From assembly GCF_000007345.1 (NCBI RefSeq), contig NC_003552.1:1054001-1118000 (forward strand): DNA of 64,000 nt, in the 5' to 3' direction. Origin of the DNA: Methanosarcina acetivorans C2A (GTDB taxonomy: Archaea > Halobacteriota > Methanosarcinia > Methanosarcinales > Methanosarcinaceae). Numbering within the stretch: position 1 is the first letter of the stretch; every line of letters begins with the position of its first letter. Shown piece after piece: positions 31,862 through 41,194 of this stretch. The notes under the pieces were generated by a model, which was not told the DNA's origin, searched no databases, and saw nothing but the letters and a program-made list of their open reading frames with translations. The position numbers and the translations under genes were made by a program.

Positions 31862-32224
31862 ATGATCGACCTTGATACTTTGAAGTACGAAAACGGTCTG
31901 ATCCTTGCCGTAGTTCAGGATCAGAAGAGCAGGGAGGTGCTGATGTGCGCCTATATGAATCGGGAAGCCCTTGAAAAAACCGTCAAGACCGGAATCGCTC
32001 ATTTCTGGAGCCGGAGCCGAAAACAGCTCTGGAAAAAAGGAGAAACTTCGGGGCATCTCCAGAAAGTGAAGGAAATCAGGATCGACTGCGATATGGACTC
32101 CGTCCTTTTGCTCGTAGAACAGGTTGGAGGGGCCTGCCATATGGGATACAGATCCTGTTTCTACCGAAATCTCAAAGGAGAGGTCGTAGGAGAAAAGGTC
32201 TTTGAACCGAAAGACGTCTATTGA
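31862..32224 (+). CDS. hisI: Phosphoribosyl-AMP cyclohydrolase
   Basis: A 120-residue enzyme that opens the purine ring of phosphoribosyl-AMP in the third step of histidine synthesis. Conserved segments are [29 protein letters not shown], the metal-binding RIDCDMDS and [12 protein letters not shown] with the zinc cysteines. The length matches monofunctional archaeal HisI (without the HisE domain). It stands alone, next to a broken protease gene; hisH is at 37.6 kb, so the histidine genes here are scattered. Confidence 0.96.
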   Translation: MIDLDTLKYENGLILAVVQDQKSREVLMCAYMNREALEKTVKTGIAHFWSRSRKQLWKKGETSGHLQKVKEIRIDCDMDSVLLLVEQVGGACHMGYRSCFYRNLKGEVVGEKVFEPKDVY

Positions 32225-32699
32225 GACTCATTTATATTGCTTTAAAGCTTTCTAATTCATTGCTTTAATGTTGGCTCAATATTATTTCAGTGTCTCTTAT
32301 GTGGTCTTACTATTGCCTCAATATTAAGCCAATCCTGCCCAGTATTGACTTAATTATGTTTATTGAGCTTTTATTTCTATTTTTGGCTCTTCGCTATTTC
32401 CTGTGGGTTGGAAATATTTGCATAGTTATAAAGTAGCCAGGCCAAAAAGAGAAATATTGAGCTTGAATGTGATTTTCAACGGCAAATTTATCTAACTTTT
32501 ATAGATGTTCTTTCGATATTTAGGAGATGGATTTAAGTTACCCACTCGAAAAAGCGAAGAACCCTATTTTATTCTATCTTTTTCGTTCCCGGATCTTTTT
32601 AATCTTTATTATTCCTAAGTCCTGTTTTTTTAACTCCATTCATCTAAAAAAAAGCAGCAGAAGTTTTATTATATACTTTCTGGCTCTATATCCCTTTAT
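32225..32699. promoter_or_regulatory. Intergenic region and promoter of the PIN-ATPase gene
   Basis: About 475 bp. A TATA-like ttattatatac at 32667-32677 lies only about 25-30 bases before the ATG at 32700, so the transcript is predicted to be leaderless or nearly so, in agreement with the lack of a clear SD. The upstream half repeats ggctcaatatta (near 32274 and 32310) but holds no gene. Confidence 0.5.
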
Positions 32700-34622
32700 A
32701 TGGCTGATGAGAAGCGGACATGGAGGATCGTTCCGGATACCAGCGTGATAATTGACGGGAGGCTCTCGTCTCGTGTCAGAAGTGGTGAGTTCAGGGGCGT
32801 TGAGGTTGTTGTTCCCGAAGCTGTGGTATCGGAGCTTGAAGCCCAGGCAAACAGGGGCAGAGAAATAGGTTTCAAAGGGCTTGAAGAGCTTTCGGAACTT
32901 CGGAAATTCTCAGACAGAGGGGAGATTCATCTTCAGTTCAGCGGAGTTCAGCCCACTCTTGAGGAAATTAAGCTTTCTAAGGAGGGAAGGGTGGATGCTC
33001 TTATTCGGCGTACGGCTCTTGAGGTAGGGGGACTGTTTGTTAGTGAAGACCGCGTACAGTCTACGATCGCCAGGGCAAAAGGCCTTGAAGTTGAGTACAT
33101 ACCTCCTAAAGTTATGGACCCGTCAGAGTTCGGTCCCCTCAAAGTTGATCATTTCTTCACTGATGATACGATGTCAGTACACCTTAAAAATGGGGTTTCC
33201 CCAATGGCCAAGAAAGGCCCTGTTGGAAACGTGCATTATGTACGGATTCGGGACGAACCTGTAAGTTCCCAGGAGCTTTCCAGCATCTCAAAAGAGCTTA
33301 TCGAGAGAGCCAGGCTTGACCCCGAATCCTTCATTGAAATGTCTTCAAGCGGCGCTACGGTTCTGCAGATCCGAAACATGAGAGTTGCAATTGCCCATCC
33401 GCCTTTTTCCGACGATATGGAGATAACCGTCGTCAGACCCACGGTTGTAGTTGACCTCGAGCATTACCGCCTGAACGATAAGCTAAAAGAGCGTATGGTA
33501 AGTCAGCGTGGAATCCTTATCGCAGGCCCTCCCGGAGCCGGGAAGTCCACTTTTGCAGCCGGAGTTGCGCGATATCTGAATGATCACGGACAGGTAGTCA
33601 AGACAATGGAATCTCCAAGGGATCTGCAGGTGCCTCCCGAGATCACTCAATATTCCCCTCTCAACGGGAAGATGGAGGACACTGCTGATCTCCTGCTTCT
33701 GGTCAGGCCGGACTACACTATCTATGACGAAGTCCGGAAGACCGGGGATTTCCTTATCTTTGCGGACATGCGCCTCGCAGGGGTCGGGATGATCGGGGTC
33801 GTACATGCAACCCGGGCAGTGGATGCCATACAGCGCCTCATTGGCAGGGTTGAGCTGGGAGTTATCCCACAGGTCGTGGATACTGTAATTTTTATCGACA
33901 AAGGAGAGGTTGCCAAAGTCCTCGTGCTCGCTTTTACGGTTAAAGTCCCGCACGGGATGACCGAGCAGGATCTTGCAAGACCGGTAATTACCATTGCGGA
34001 TTTCGAGACCGGCAAGGTTGACTATGAGATTTATACTTACGGAGAGCAGGTTGTGGTCATGCCAATCGGTTCTCCCAGGGAAAGCCGGAAACCTGCATGG
34101 AAGCTTGCTGAAGAAGAGATAAGGAATGTTATCGGCAGGTATGCAACAGGTCCCGTTGAAGTTGAAGTGACCTCCGACGATAGTGCTATTGTAAAGGTTT
34201 ACCATGAGGATATGAGAAAGGTTATCGGTAAAGGTGGAAACGTCATCGATAGGATCGAAAATATTCTTGGGCTTCACATCGACGTCAGGGAGATCGAAGC
34301 TGAGGCTCCGGGAAGAGCAAAGGGCTCGAAACGTGGGGCTGGACTTAAAACTTTCCCGGGAAAGGCCAGGGAATCTGTGCCTGATAAAGGCATTTCCGTA
34401 TCTCCGGTTCATCCGCTCATCGAAAGGACCAAGAAGCACCTTATTCTTGGGGTTCCAGAACTTGCAGGAAAGGACGTGGAGATTTTCATCGAAGACGAAT
34501 ACCTCTTCAGTGCAACTGTTAGCCGGCATGGGGATGTGAAGCTCAGGATGAACTCGGATCTGGCATCGGAGATTATGGAGGCTCAGGACAGCGGAGAACT
34601 TGTTGAGGTCAGATCTATCTGA
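32700..34622 (+). CDS. PIN domain, ATPase and KH domain protein (archaeal PilT-like ATPase)
   Basis: A 640-residue three-part protein. Residues about 8-120 form a PIN domain (VPDTSVIIDGRLSS with the first catalytic Asp, EAVVSELEAQ, DALIRRTALEV, VSEDRVQ). The centre is a secretion-type ATPase with Walker A IAGPPGAGKSTFAAG (about 274-288), TIYDEVRKTGDFLIFADMRLAGVGMIGVVHAT (Walker B and His box). The C-terminal part has a KH domain with VIGKGGNVIDRIE (about 509-521). This archaeal family (COG1855) is widespread and of unclear role; RNA binding or cleavage coupled to ATP hydrolysis is the usual guess. It is not a pilus retraction motor in sequence context, though two pilin-like genes lie 2 kb away. 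Confidence 0.93.
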   Translation: MADEKRTWRIVPDTSVIIDGRLSSRVRSGEFRGVEVVVPEAVVSELEAQANRGREIGFKGLEELSELRKFSDRGEIHLQFSGVQPTLEEIKLSKEGRVDALIRRTALEVGGLFVSEDRVQSTIARAKGLEVEYIPPKVMDPSEFGPLKVDHFFTDDTMSVHLKNGVSPMAKKGPVGNVHYVRIRDEPVSSQELSSISKELIERARLDPESFIEMSSSGATVLQIRNMRVAIAHPPFSDDMEITVVRPTVVVDLEHYRLNDKLKERMVSQRGILIAGPPGAGKSTFAAGVARYLNDHGQVVKTMESPRDLQVPPEITQYSPLNGKMEDTADLLLLVRPDYTIYDEVRKTGDFLIFADMRLAGVGMIGVVHATRAVDAIQRLIGRVELGVIPQVVDTVIFIDKGEVAKVLVLAFTVKVPHGMTEQDLARPVITIADFETGKVDYEIYTYGEQVVVMPIGSPRESRKPAWKLAEEEIRNVIGRYATGPVEVEVTSDDSAIVKVYHEDMRKVIGKGGNVIDRIENILGLHIDVREIEAEAPGRAKGSKRGAGLKTFPGKARESVPDKGISVSPVHPLIERTKKHLILGVPELAGKDVEIFIEDEYLFSATVSRHGDVKLRMNSDLASEIMEAQDSGELVEVRSI

Positions 34623-34836
34623 TCTTCTCATTTCTTCTTTTTATGCCCTTAATTTTGGTTTTTTATATTCTCTTCTTATTTTTCATATTTGCTCTACTTT
34701 TCCATATTTCTCGGTCAATAAGGAGTTGCCAATTCTTTCCTTTTTCAATTTGCACTTTGTGCAACTTCCTCTATTTCCTACAGCATTGTAAAAAAATTTA
34801 TATACTGTTGGGGTGTGATTTCATAGTAGAAATTTT

Positions 34837-35712
34837 ATGGGGGTTATGGTTCAGTTGAGTAAATCGCATCAGTTAGAGCCCGAAATAAGGGACGACTTGC
34901 AGGGGAGGATCGAGGTTTTTGACCAGAGCATCAGAAGTTTTGAAAAACGGCTGAGAGCAGTTGAGCGCCGCTTATCCCTTGAAGCTCCTCACACTTTGCA
35001 GGCCGGAAAGTTTTTTTCAGGGATGTCCCCTGATTCTTTTCAGGAGGCAAATCCCGCAAATCTTGCTGCAGGGTCTTCGGTTTCTCCACAGGGACTTTCC
35101 GTTTCTCCTGAAGCTTCTTTTCCTTCCTCGTGGAATTCTCCGCTTTCAGACTCCGTTTCCTCGCTAACTGAAGATGATATTTCAACTTTTGCCTTCAGCG
35201 CGGTGCTCCCCTCTTCAGGAGTCTCAAATATTTCCTCGATTTTCCTTGATAGTTCTTCGGAAGTTTCAGGGATCAGTTACAGGGTAAAGGATCTGAGTGC
35301 TCTTTTTACCAGTCTTTCAGAAAGTCTTAATTCTCTACAGGCTGCTATCTCCGAACTGTCCGACTTTGTGCATAGCAACCTTGAGCCAGAGGTCGAAAAA
35401 CTTGATAATGAAATAAAAGGCATTCAGGTCCGGGAAAATGCATCAGGCGAACATATGCGGAATTTTGAGTCCCGGATTGAAGCCATTGAAAACCGGGACA
35501 GGTTTACCCTGGGATCGATAAAAGTCCCTGTAGAAATCTCGGGAATCGCCGGTTCTTCCGTCCTTTTTCTGACAGGGCTGCTTATCTGGTCAGGCCGCTG
35601 GGATATAATAAGGTCTCCTTACTTCTCAATAGGGCTTGCAGTAATTCTGGCAGGAGCTGTGCTTTTGAAATTTTATACGGTTAACCGGAAGCAAAAATCG
35701 TTAACTAACTGA
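34837..35712 (+). CDS. Coiled-coil protein with two C-terminal membrane segments, function unknown
   Basis: A 291-residue protein. The N-terminus (about 12-50) and the region about 145-225 (SLSESLNSLQAAISELSDFV, VEKLDNEIKGI) have heptad-like patterns suggesting coiled coil. A Ser/Pro-rich linker separates them. The C-terminus holds two hydrophobic segments, GIAGSSVLFLTGLLIW and SIGLAVILAGAVLLKF, then a basic tail. The layout suggests a membrane-anchored protein with a long cytoplasmic coiled coil. A TATA box (atttatatact, about 34796) lies 30 bp before the transcription/translation start, so it is probably leaderless. I do not recognise a family. Alternate start ATG 34846 is possible. Confidence 0.75.
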   Translation: MGVMVQLSKSHQLEPEIRDDLQGRIEVFDQSIRSFEKRLRAVERRLSLEAPHTLQAGKFFSGMSPDSFQEANPANLAAGSSVSPQGLSVSPEASFPSSWNSPLSDSVSSLTEDDISTFAFSAVLPSSGVSNISSIFLDSSSEVSGISYRVKDLSALFTSLSESLNSLQAAISELSDFVHSNLEPEVEKLDNEIKGIQVRENASGEHMRNFESRIEAIENRDRFTLGSIKVPVEISGIAGSSVLFLTGLLIWSGRWDIIRSPYFSIGLAVILAGAVLLKFYTVNRKQKSLTN

Positions 35713-36081
35713 TTAAGGAAATGTGTGGTTAATATACTGGAGTAAAATAGATTGCAATAAACCAGAATATTTTTCCTATATTTCCGGGCCCCTTATTTTC
35801 AACAATCGGAAAGTCTTTTCATGAGGGCTGAGGAGCAGGATCTTGGATTTCTTGTAGCTGTACTTTCCTCTTTTCCCGAAAGAAAGGAAGTAATTTCACA
35901 GTCCACACCTAAGAAATTTCACCATCCATGCCTAAAAAACCGGCATGTTTCAGCGGAGGTTTCATGATGTTTTTCGGACTGTGGTTTATAGTTAAGGTTT
36001 ATAGTTAAAATAGTATTTTGCAGTGCTTCTCTTCACAATTCAAAAAGCATCGGTGTTTGGCATCCAGATTTATTATGAAAC
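35713..36081. other. Intergenic region between convergent genes
   Basis: About 370 bp. A 48-codon frame at 35821-35967 has ordinary codon use in its first half but no SD and no recognised product, so it is not called. No repeat or structure stands out. Confidence 0.45.
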
Positions 36082-36528
36082 TTAATGCCTCTTTACCTTT
36101 AGAAAATATTCCTCGCTAAAATCTCTATACCCTGTTCTCATTACTTTTACTGCAACGTATCCTTCGGACTTTCCGGTAGGTAGCTCCGGATTTAGAACCT
36201 TTATTATTACATTTCCATTGGAATCCGTAATGCCTGAATATGCTTTCTTTCTGTCCGGACTCCAGACAATTACGTTTGCTTCTCCAATTCCGCGGTTTTC
36301 CCTGTCAAACACGCTTATTTGCAGGCTGAAGTTGGAATCCTCTCCTGATGAGGGTAAAACTGTGCTTATGTTTGTTATTGCATACATGGGCTCATCAGGG
36401 GCCGGAGCAGCCGTAAGGGCTGAGAGAATCGCATAAAACCCGACAAAACCAACGATCGAAAGAACTACAATCCTTATTGGAAGTCCTACAGTTCCTGCTT
36501 CATTTTCTTTCAAGTTTTCAGGCAGCAT
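36082..36528 (-). CDS. Pilin-like membrane-anchored protein with Ig-like domain
   Basis: 148 residues. A short charged N-terminus (LPENLKENEAG) is followed by a hydrophobic helix TVGLPIRIVVLSIVGFVGFYAIL, which resembles the class III signal of archaeal type IV pilins (cleavage after EAG, then the hydrophobic assembly helix). The rest (about 45-148) is a beta-sandwich with NVIVWSPDRKKAYSGITDSNGN, a CarboxypepD_reg/Big_1-like turn found in extracellular modules. It lies 24 bp downstream of a paralogous gene in the same direction. Pilin or archaeal secretion-system pseudopilin is the best guess. Confidence 0.7.
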   Translation of the reverse strand: MLPENLKENEAGTVGLPIRIVVLSIVGFVGFYAILSALTAAPAPDEPMYAITNISTVLPSSGEDSNFSLQISVFDRENRGIGEANVIVWSPDRKKAYSGITDSNGNVIIKVLNPELPTGKSEGYVAVKVMRTGYRDFSEEYFLKVKRH

Positions 36529-36552
36529 ATGCGACTTCTCTCCAGCTCTGCA

Positions 36553-37029
36553 TTATCGAGTTTTGATGATCATAATTGCATCTTTTTTCTCGTAGTCGTA
36601 GAAGCCGTCTGCAATGATTTTCAGGTCCATCGTCCCGTCGTTCTGGTTCGGGTCAAGTCGGACCAGTGCATTTGTGGGCGTAGTCAGCACAGTTACTCCG
36701 TTAATGTCTGTTGTGTTTGAGGCTGCCCCGCCGAGGCCGCTGAGGACAACATTTGCATCTCGCACCGGGTTCCCGTCGTTATCTGTTACCTTTATCAATG
36801 CTGATACAGCGAATGGGTTTTCTGCAACAGCAGCACTTACTATTATTGAGTTCCCCTGCTGAATGCTTCCTCCGCCTAGTGCCGTCCCTTCAACAAAGAC
36901 TGACATTTCCTTCGTAGGAGTCGGTATTATTGTAATAAGCGCTGCAAGGGCCACCATCCCAACAACGAGCATGACGACAATATTTATCGGTAATTCCATA
37001 GCTTTCTCATCATTTCTGAGTAACTGCAA
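36553..37029 (-). CDS. Pilin-like membrane-anchored protein with Ig-like domain (paralogue)
   Basis: 158 residues from a TTG at 37029, preceded by AAGGG. The N-terminus QLLRNDEKA then MELPINIVVMLVVGMVALAALITII is again a class III-like signal (a KA cleavage site then the hydrophobic helix with an early Glu, as expected for the pilin Glu5). The mature part has VTDNDGNPVRDANVVLSGLGGAASNTTDINGVTVL, a bacterial Ig-like (Big_1 or Carboxypeptidase regulatory) module. An internal ATG (36999) would remove the charged leader. It forms a two-gene operon with the 148-residue paralogue. Confidence 0.7.
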   Translation of the reverse strand: MQLLRNDEKAMELPINIVVMLVVGMVALAALITIIPTPTKEMSVFVEGTALGGGSIQQGNSIIVSAAVAENPFAVSALIKVTDNDGNPVRDANVVLSGLGGAASNTTDINGVTVLTTPTNALVRLDPNQNDGTMDLKIIADGFYDYEKKDAIMIIKTR

Positions 37030-37271
37030 TCCCTTTATGTTTTACCCCCCTCGTTAAAACTCTGTAAAATTTCTTCGTTATCGACCAACATTCTATAAAT
37101 ATTCAATCATTCTATTTATAACTTCTCAATATTTTGTCCAATTAGACCATTAATAGTCTGATCGTTGTATAATTTTCAAAAAAATCTATACTTTTATATA
37201 CTACTTTTACTATACGCTCCTTACTATCGTATAACCAGCCTTATTAACTGCTAAGAAGGGGAAACAGTTAG

Positions 37272-37487
37272 TTGACTCAAGAATGTTCTGATGAGCCAAG
37301 TGAATCGGACCATAGACGAAATTTTTTATGTCTTTTCGGACTGCATGACTGGAAACGAAAAAGCGGAGCGCTCTGCTGTATGCCAACAGTACGCGAAAAA
37401 CGTTACGAATGTGTACGCTGTGGCAAGTACAAGGTGATTTTTGAGCAGGAGAAAAGACCCTGTAATCTTTCTGCGGATCGATACTGA
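37272..37487 (+). CDS. Small zinc-ribbon-like protein (DUF1660-like)
   Basis: A 71-residue protein starting at TTG 37272, 8-10 bases after AAGGGGAAA. It has the pattern CLFGLHDWKRK followed by RYECVRCGKYK: a Cys/His-containing first half and a CxxC knuckle in the second, with a further CC pair at about 35. This is like small viral and prophage DUF1660 proteins, which probably bind one zinc. No phage genes surround it. A TATA-like tttatatacta at 37193-37204 could be its promoter. Function unknown. Confidence 0.65.
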   Translation: MTQECSDEPSESDHRRNFLCLFGLHDWKRKSGALCCMPTVREKRYECVRCGKYKVIFEQEKRPCNLSADRY

Positions 37488-37614
37488 CCTGAAATTTCTA
37501 TTTTTATATTTTCAGGTGTATTTTCTCATTTTTTTTCCTTTTCTCATTTTTTCCCACGTTTTGTAAAATCTTTGTTCGTAAGCTTAATCTATCTTAACTT
37601 TGTTTGTTAGGACT

Positions 37615-38223
37615 ATGAAAAGAATCGTAATTATCGATTACGGGCTTGGAAATCTAAGAAGTGTTCAAAAAGGACTTGAACATGTTGGGGCAAATCCCGC
37701 AATCTCAGGGAACCCTGAGGAGATCCTGACAGCCGATGGTATCATTCTTCCCGGGGTTGGTGCTTTTATAGATGCAATGAAATGTCTGATTCCCCTCAAA
37801 GGGGTTATCGCGGAATTTGCAGAGTCCGGAAAGCCAATGCTCGGGATCTGTCTCGGGCAGCAGGTTCTGATGAGCTCTTCCGAAGAAGGCAGGCTGACCG
37901 GCGGGCTTGACCTCATTCAGGGCAGAGTGCTCCGCTTTCCGAAGTCCGAGCTGAAAGTGCCCCACATGGGCTGGAACAATATCAGGATCAAGCAGGATCA
38001 TCCTCTGTTTAAAGGCATTTCTGACGGTTCTTTCGTATACTTCGTACACTCCTATTATGTGGACACAACTGCGGAAAACACTCTCGCGTCATGTGAATAC
38101 GGGCTGGATTTTTCAGCTTCTGTCGTAAACTCAAAAGGAAATGTTATGGGTACCCAGTTCCACCCCGAGAAAAGTGGAACCACAGGGCTTAAGATTCTGA
38201 AAAACTTCGTTGAAATGTGTTAA
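37615..38223 (+). CDS. hisH: Imidazole glycerol phosphate synthase, glutaminase subunit HisH
   Basis: A 202-residue class I glutamine amidotransferase. MKRIVIIDYGLGNLRSVQKG begins the fold, GICLGQQVL carries the nucleophile Cys80, and GTQFHPEKS holds the His/Glu of the catalytic triad. VPHMGWNNI is typical of HisH. It supplies ammonia to HisF for imidazole ring formation in histidine synthesis. The start ATG 37615 is chosen over a TTG five codons earlier since TTAGGA just precedes it and homologues begin at MKRI. hisF is not in the window. Confidence 0.95.
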   Translation: MKRIVIIDYGLGNLRSVQKGLEHVGANPAISGNPEEILTADGIILPGVGAFIDAMKCLIPLKGVIAEFAESGKPMLGICLGQQVLMSSSEEGRLTGGLDLIQGRVLRFPKSELKVPHMGWNNIRIKQDHPLFKGISDGSFVYFVHSYYVDTTAENTLASCEYGLDFSASVVNSKGNVMGTQFHPEKSGTTGLKILKNFVEMC

Positions 38224-38416
38224 TATCTTGAAAACGTGTATCTACAGGTACTCCGGCTTTGAAGCTAAACCTTTATTCTCGTTTTTCGGCGTTAAGTTCG
38301 ACATCCGGGGTATTTTTTAATTTGAATTCAGTCCAGAAATTAATGCTTTAATTCCCGAATTATCCTGCCCTGCTTCTTTTGGAGCAGTGACAGATATCTG
38401 CATGAGGATGGTTACA

Positions 38417-39751
38417 ATGGATATAGAAGGCTATGCAAAACGGGCTCTCAGGAAGGACTCTTCAAATGAAGCCGGGCTTGAGGCACAGCTTGCTTCGCGA
38501 ATTCTTGAAATCAAGAACATAAACCCAGAAAGGGCCCATGAGATTGCGGCTGCAGTTATTTGTGAAGCAAAAGCAACTCTTCACACGGAAGGGGATGTAT
38601 TAAACCCCACTCTCTCAGGGGTTTCTATGGGGGAGTTCGGAGTAGGTTCGAGGGGCACAGGGGACTTTTACGTTCATTCCAAGCTGGGGGAGGTCATAGG
38701 CCAGACCGGGGCAGTAGTTGACAGTGCCCAGCTTGATGATTCCGGGGTTGTAAAAATAGGGAACGAATACCTGGTTGTTACAATTGACGGCATCCACTCC
38801 CGCCTGAGTGATTTTCCCTTCCTTTCGGGTTTTCATGTCGCAAGAGCAGCCCTGCGTGACGTATATTCAATGGGGTCCCGCCCTCTTGCCATGCTTTCCG
38901 ATATCCATGTCGCAGACGACGGAGATGTAGCAAAAATCTTCGACCACATTGCGGGAATCACCACGGTTTCCGAACTTACCGGAATCCCACTTATTACCGG
39001 AAGCACTCTCCGGATCGGTGGGGACATGGTCATAGGAGAAAGGATGACAGGAGGCGTAGGGGCTGTTGGCATTACGTCTTCTCTTACTTCCCGTAACCGG
39101 ACCAGGCCAGGAGATCTGATCCTTATGACGGAAGGTGCAGGCGGAGGTACGGTTTCCACAACTGCCCTCTATTACGGGATGCATGACGTGGTGGAAGAGA
39201 CCATTAATATTCGTTTTCTGGAAGCCTGCGAAGCTCTCCTTCAGTCCGGCCTGTACAAAAAAGTCCACTCCATGACCGACGTTACCAACGGTGGAATCCG
39301 CGGGGATGCCCGGGAAATCTCAAAGACTGCAAAAGTAAAAATGGTCTTCGAGGAAGAAAAAATGAGAACCCTTGTTAACCCAAAGGTGCTTTCCATGCTT
39401 GAGGCCCTTAAAATCGACTATCTCGGCGTATCTCTCGATGCCCTGCTGGTTATTGCCCCTCCGGAATATGCCGGAGAAATTCTTAAAACAGTTCGGGCGG
39501 CCGGGGTTGAGATTGATATCATAGGACGTGTGGAAGAAGGAATCGGGGCTGAAATTATTGTCAATGGAGAGACCAGGGACTTTGCGCCCAGGTTCAGAGA
39601 ATCTGCCTATACTCCTGTCAAAAAGATCCACGGGGAAGATAATCCGCGCGATTTCGAGGAGATGAGGAATGCAATTGACAGGGCAGCCGAAGAAGCCATC
39701 AATAAAAAGCAGAGGGTTCTTGAAAAAATAAAAGCCAAAAAGAAAAGTTAA
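38417..39751 (+). CDS. PurM/HypE-like AIR synthase-related protein
   Basis: A 444-residue protein (start ATG 38417, 9 bases after GAGG; upstream in-frame GTG 38387 and ATG 38402 are alternatives). The N-terminal 80 residues are a helical extension; then a PurM-type ATP-binding fold: TIDGIHSRLSDFPF, ALRDVYSMGSRPLAMLSDI, GDMVIGERMTGGVGAVG, MTDVTNGGIRGDAREI. The fold is shared by PurM, ThiL, SelD and HypE, all of which bind ATP and a small substrate; this one matches the archaeal AIR synthase-related group often seen in methanogens. HypE would act in [NiFe] hydrogenase maturation. No hydrogenase gene is near, so I leave the role open. Confidence 0.85.
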   Translation: MDIEGYAKRALRKDSSNEAGLEAQLASRILEIKNINPERAHEIAAAVICEAKATLHTEGDVLNPTLSGVSMGEFGVGSRGTGDFYVHSKLGEVIGQTGAVVDSAQLDDSGVVKIGNEYLVVTIDGIHSRLSDFPFLSGFHVARAALRDVYSMGSRPLAMLSDIHVADDGDVAKIFDHIAGITTVSELTGIPLITGSTLRIGGDMVIGERMTGGVGAVGITSSLTSRNRTRPGDLILMTEGAGGGTVSTTALYYGMHDVVEETINIRFLEACEALLQSGLYKKVHSMTDVTNGGIRGDAREISKTAKVKMVFEEEKMRTLVNPKVLSMLEALKIDYLGVSLDALLVIAPPEYAGEILKTVRAAGVEIDIIGRVEEGIGAEIIVNGETRDFAPRFRESAYTPVKKIHGEDNPRDFEEMRNAIDRAAEEAINKKQRVLEKIKAKKKS

Positions 39752-39770
39752 AACCGGAAAAAGAAATTCG

Positions 39771-39811
39771 GAAAACTAACTCTGAAAAACTAACTCTGAA
39801 AAACTAACTCT
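39771..39811. repeat. Three tandem copies of a 14-bp unit after the PurM-like gene
   Basis: Unit gaaaaactaactct at 39771, 39784 and 39798 (first copy one base shorter), 20 bp after the stop codon, ending 28 bp before the convergent NfeD stop. Confidence 0.8.
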
Positions 39812-39838
39812 GAAAAAAGAATAAGTAGAAAGGAAGTG

Positions 39839-41143
39839 TTATATTTTTCTTTTTACAACCAACACTTCCATCTCTTTTCCTGTAATTTCAACTTCTTCTT
39901 CTGCACCTATTTCTTCTTCGGCCTTGGCTTGCCAGTATTCTCCTTTATAGCGGACAAAACCCGGGTTTTTCGGGCCTATCGGGTCTATTGTCCGGGCAGT
40001 ATCTCCGATAATGGCTCCGATAACAGGCTTTTTCTTCCTCGTTTCGGCGACTTTATATATTGCAAAGACCAGAAAAATTCCGAAAACAATTGTAGGAGTA
40101 ACAATTGTCAGGATCATAAGTCTTCTGAACTCCGGTGTGTAAATATTCTCACTTCCCAGCGGCACAAGGAAGATGCTTCCTATAACCAGGCAGATAATTC
40201 CGGCAAGCCCGAATATCCCGAACCCAGGGGAATTAAGTTCCAGGATAAGAAGCCCTATTCCGACGATAATAAGGAAAAGTGCTGCTATGTTGATGTCAAA
40301 GCCGGTACCTATTAGCCCGAGAACAATTGCAATAACTCCGAAAAGTTCGGCTCCGGCTCCGGGGTTTGAAATCCCGAAGATGATCCCGTAAATCCCTATT
40401 GTCAGAAGAAGGGAGGATAGAATTGGGTTTGAAATGAGTGTCAGGAAAGAAAGGGGAAGAGGAGGTTTGTAGGTCTCTGTTGTTGCATTTGCGGTATGCA
40501 ATTCTTTACCTTTTACAATTTCCCCATCAACCTGGTTCAGCAAATTCGGAACGGAAATGGCTATGTATTCGATTACTCCTTCTTCCAGGGCTTCTTCGGC
40601 GTTCAGGTTTCTGTTCTCGGTAATTACTTCTTCTGCAAAAGTTTCATTTCTCCCGTGTTTTCTTGCCGTTTCAGTAGAGAATTTAACGAGAGCATTTATT
40701 GTTTTCTCATCCTCTACAGGTACTGTCCCTTCCGCGGACACCTGCACCGGCTGGGCTGACCCTATTACTGTAAAGGGAGCCATTGCGGCAATATCGGTTC
40801 CCATAAGGATGAGGGTTCCTGCAGACCAGGCTTTTCCGCTCTCAGGCACATACCCGATCACAGGCATGGTCGTGTTCTCTATTGCCTTTATGATTATTTG
40901 AGTCTCTTCCAGCCCTCCCCCGGGGGTATCCAGGGTAATTACGAGAGCTTCATAGTTCCCGCTCTCCGCGCTTTGTATTGCGTCAGCTATCAAATTATCG
41001 GAAGCCGGGGTAATAGCTCCGCTTATTTCAAGTACAAGCACTTTATCTTCGGCTGCTGCCCCTGCCGAAGGTGCAAGAAAAGCTGTGAGGGTCACGCAGA
41101 GACAAAAAATAAAGAGAGAATGGGAAACCCATTTCATTTGCAT
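39839..41143 (-). CDS. NfeD family membrane-bound serine protease (ClpP class)
   Basis: A 434-residue protein of the 1510-N/NfeD1b type. A signal segment (about 8-27) leads into a ClpP/SppA-like protease domain: VLEISGAITPASDNLI, ITLDTPGGGLEET, and GKAWSAGTLILMGTDIAAMAP, in which the Ser of WSAG is the nucleophile. A run of transmembrane helices (about 235-370) follows, and the C-terminus is the soluble NfeD OB fold (YKGEYWQAKAEEEIGAEEEVEI). In Pyrococcus the homologue cuts the C-terminus of the partner stomatin. Here the stomatin gene lies 51 bp upstream in the same operon. Confidence 0.93.
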   Translation of the reverse strand: MQMKWVSHSLFIFCLCVTLTAFLAPSAGAAAEDKVLVLEISGAITPASDNLIADAIQSAESGNYEALVITLDTPGGGLEETQIIIKAIENTTMPVIGYVPESGKAWSAGTLILMGTDIAAMAPFTVIGSAQPVQVSAEGTVPVEDEKTINALVKFSTETARKHGRNETFAEEVITENRNLNAEEALEEGVIEYIAISVPNLLNQVDGEIVKGKELHTANATTETYKPPLPLSFLTLISNPILSSLLLTIGIYGIIFGISNPGAGAELFGVIAIVLGLIGTGFDINIAALFLIIVGIGLLILELNSPGFGIFGLAGIICLVIGSIFLVPLGSENIYTPEFRRLMILTIVTPTIVFGIFLVFAIYKVAETRKKKPVIGAIIGDTARTIDPIGPKNPGFVRYKGEYWQAKAEEEIGAEEEVEITGKEMEVLVVKRKI

Positions 41144-41194
41144 AATTAATGATCCTTTCTTGTCTTTACATTCTTTTCGGCTTTTTATCTGACT

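Noticed and set aside
33483-34631. 382-codon minus-strand frame antisense to the PIN-ATPase gene
   Set aside because: The plus strand has a complete PIN-ATPase-KH protein with motifs; the antisense frame is an effect of its GC-rich codon use.
35821-35967. 48-codon frame in the spacer after the coiled-coil gene
   Set aside because: No Shine-Dalgarno, no recognised product; codon use becomes untypical in the second half.
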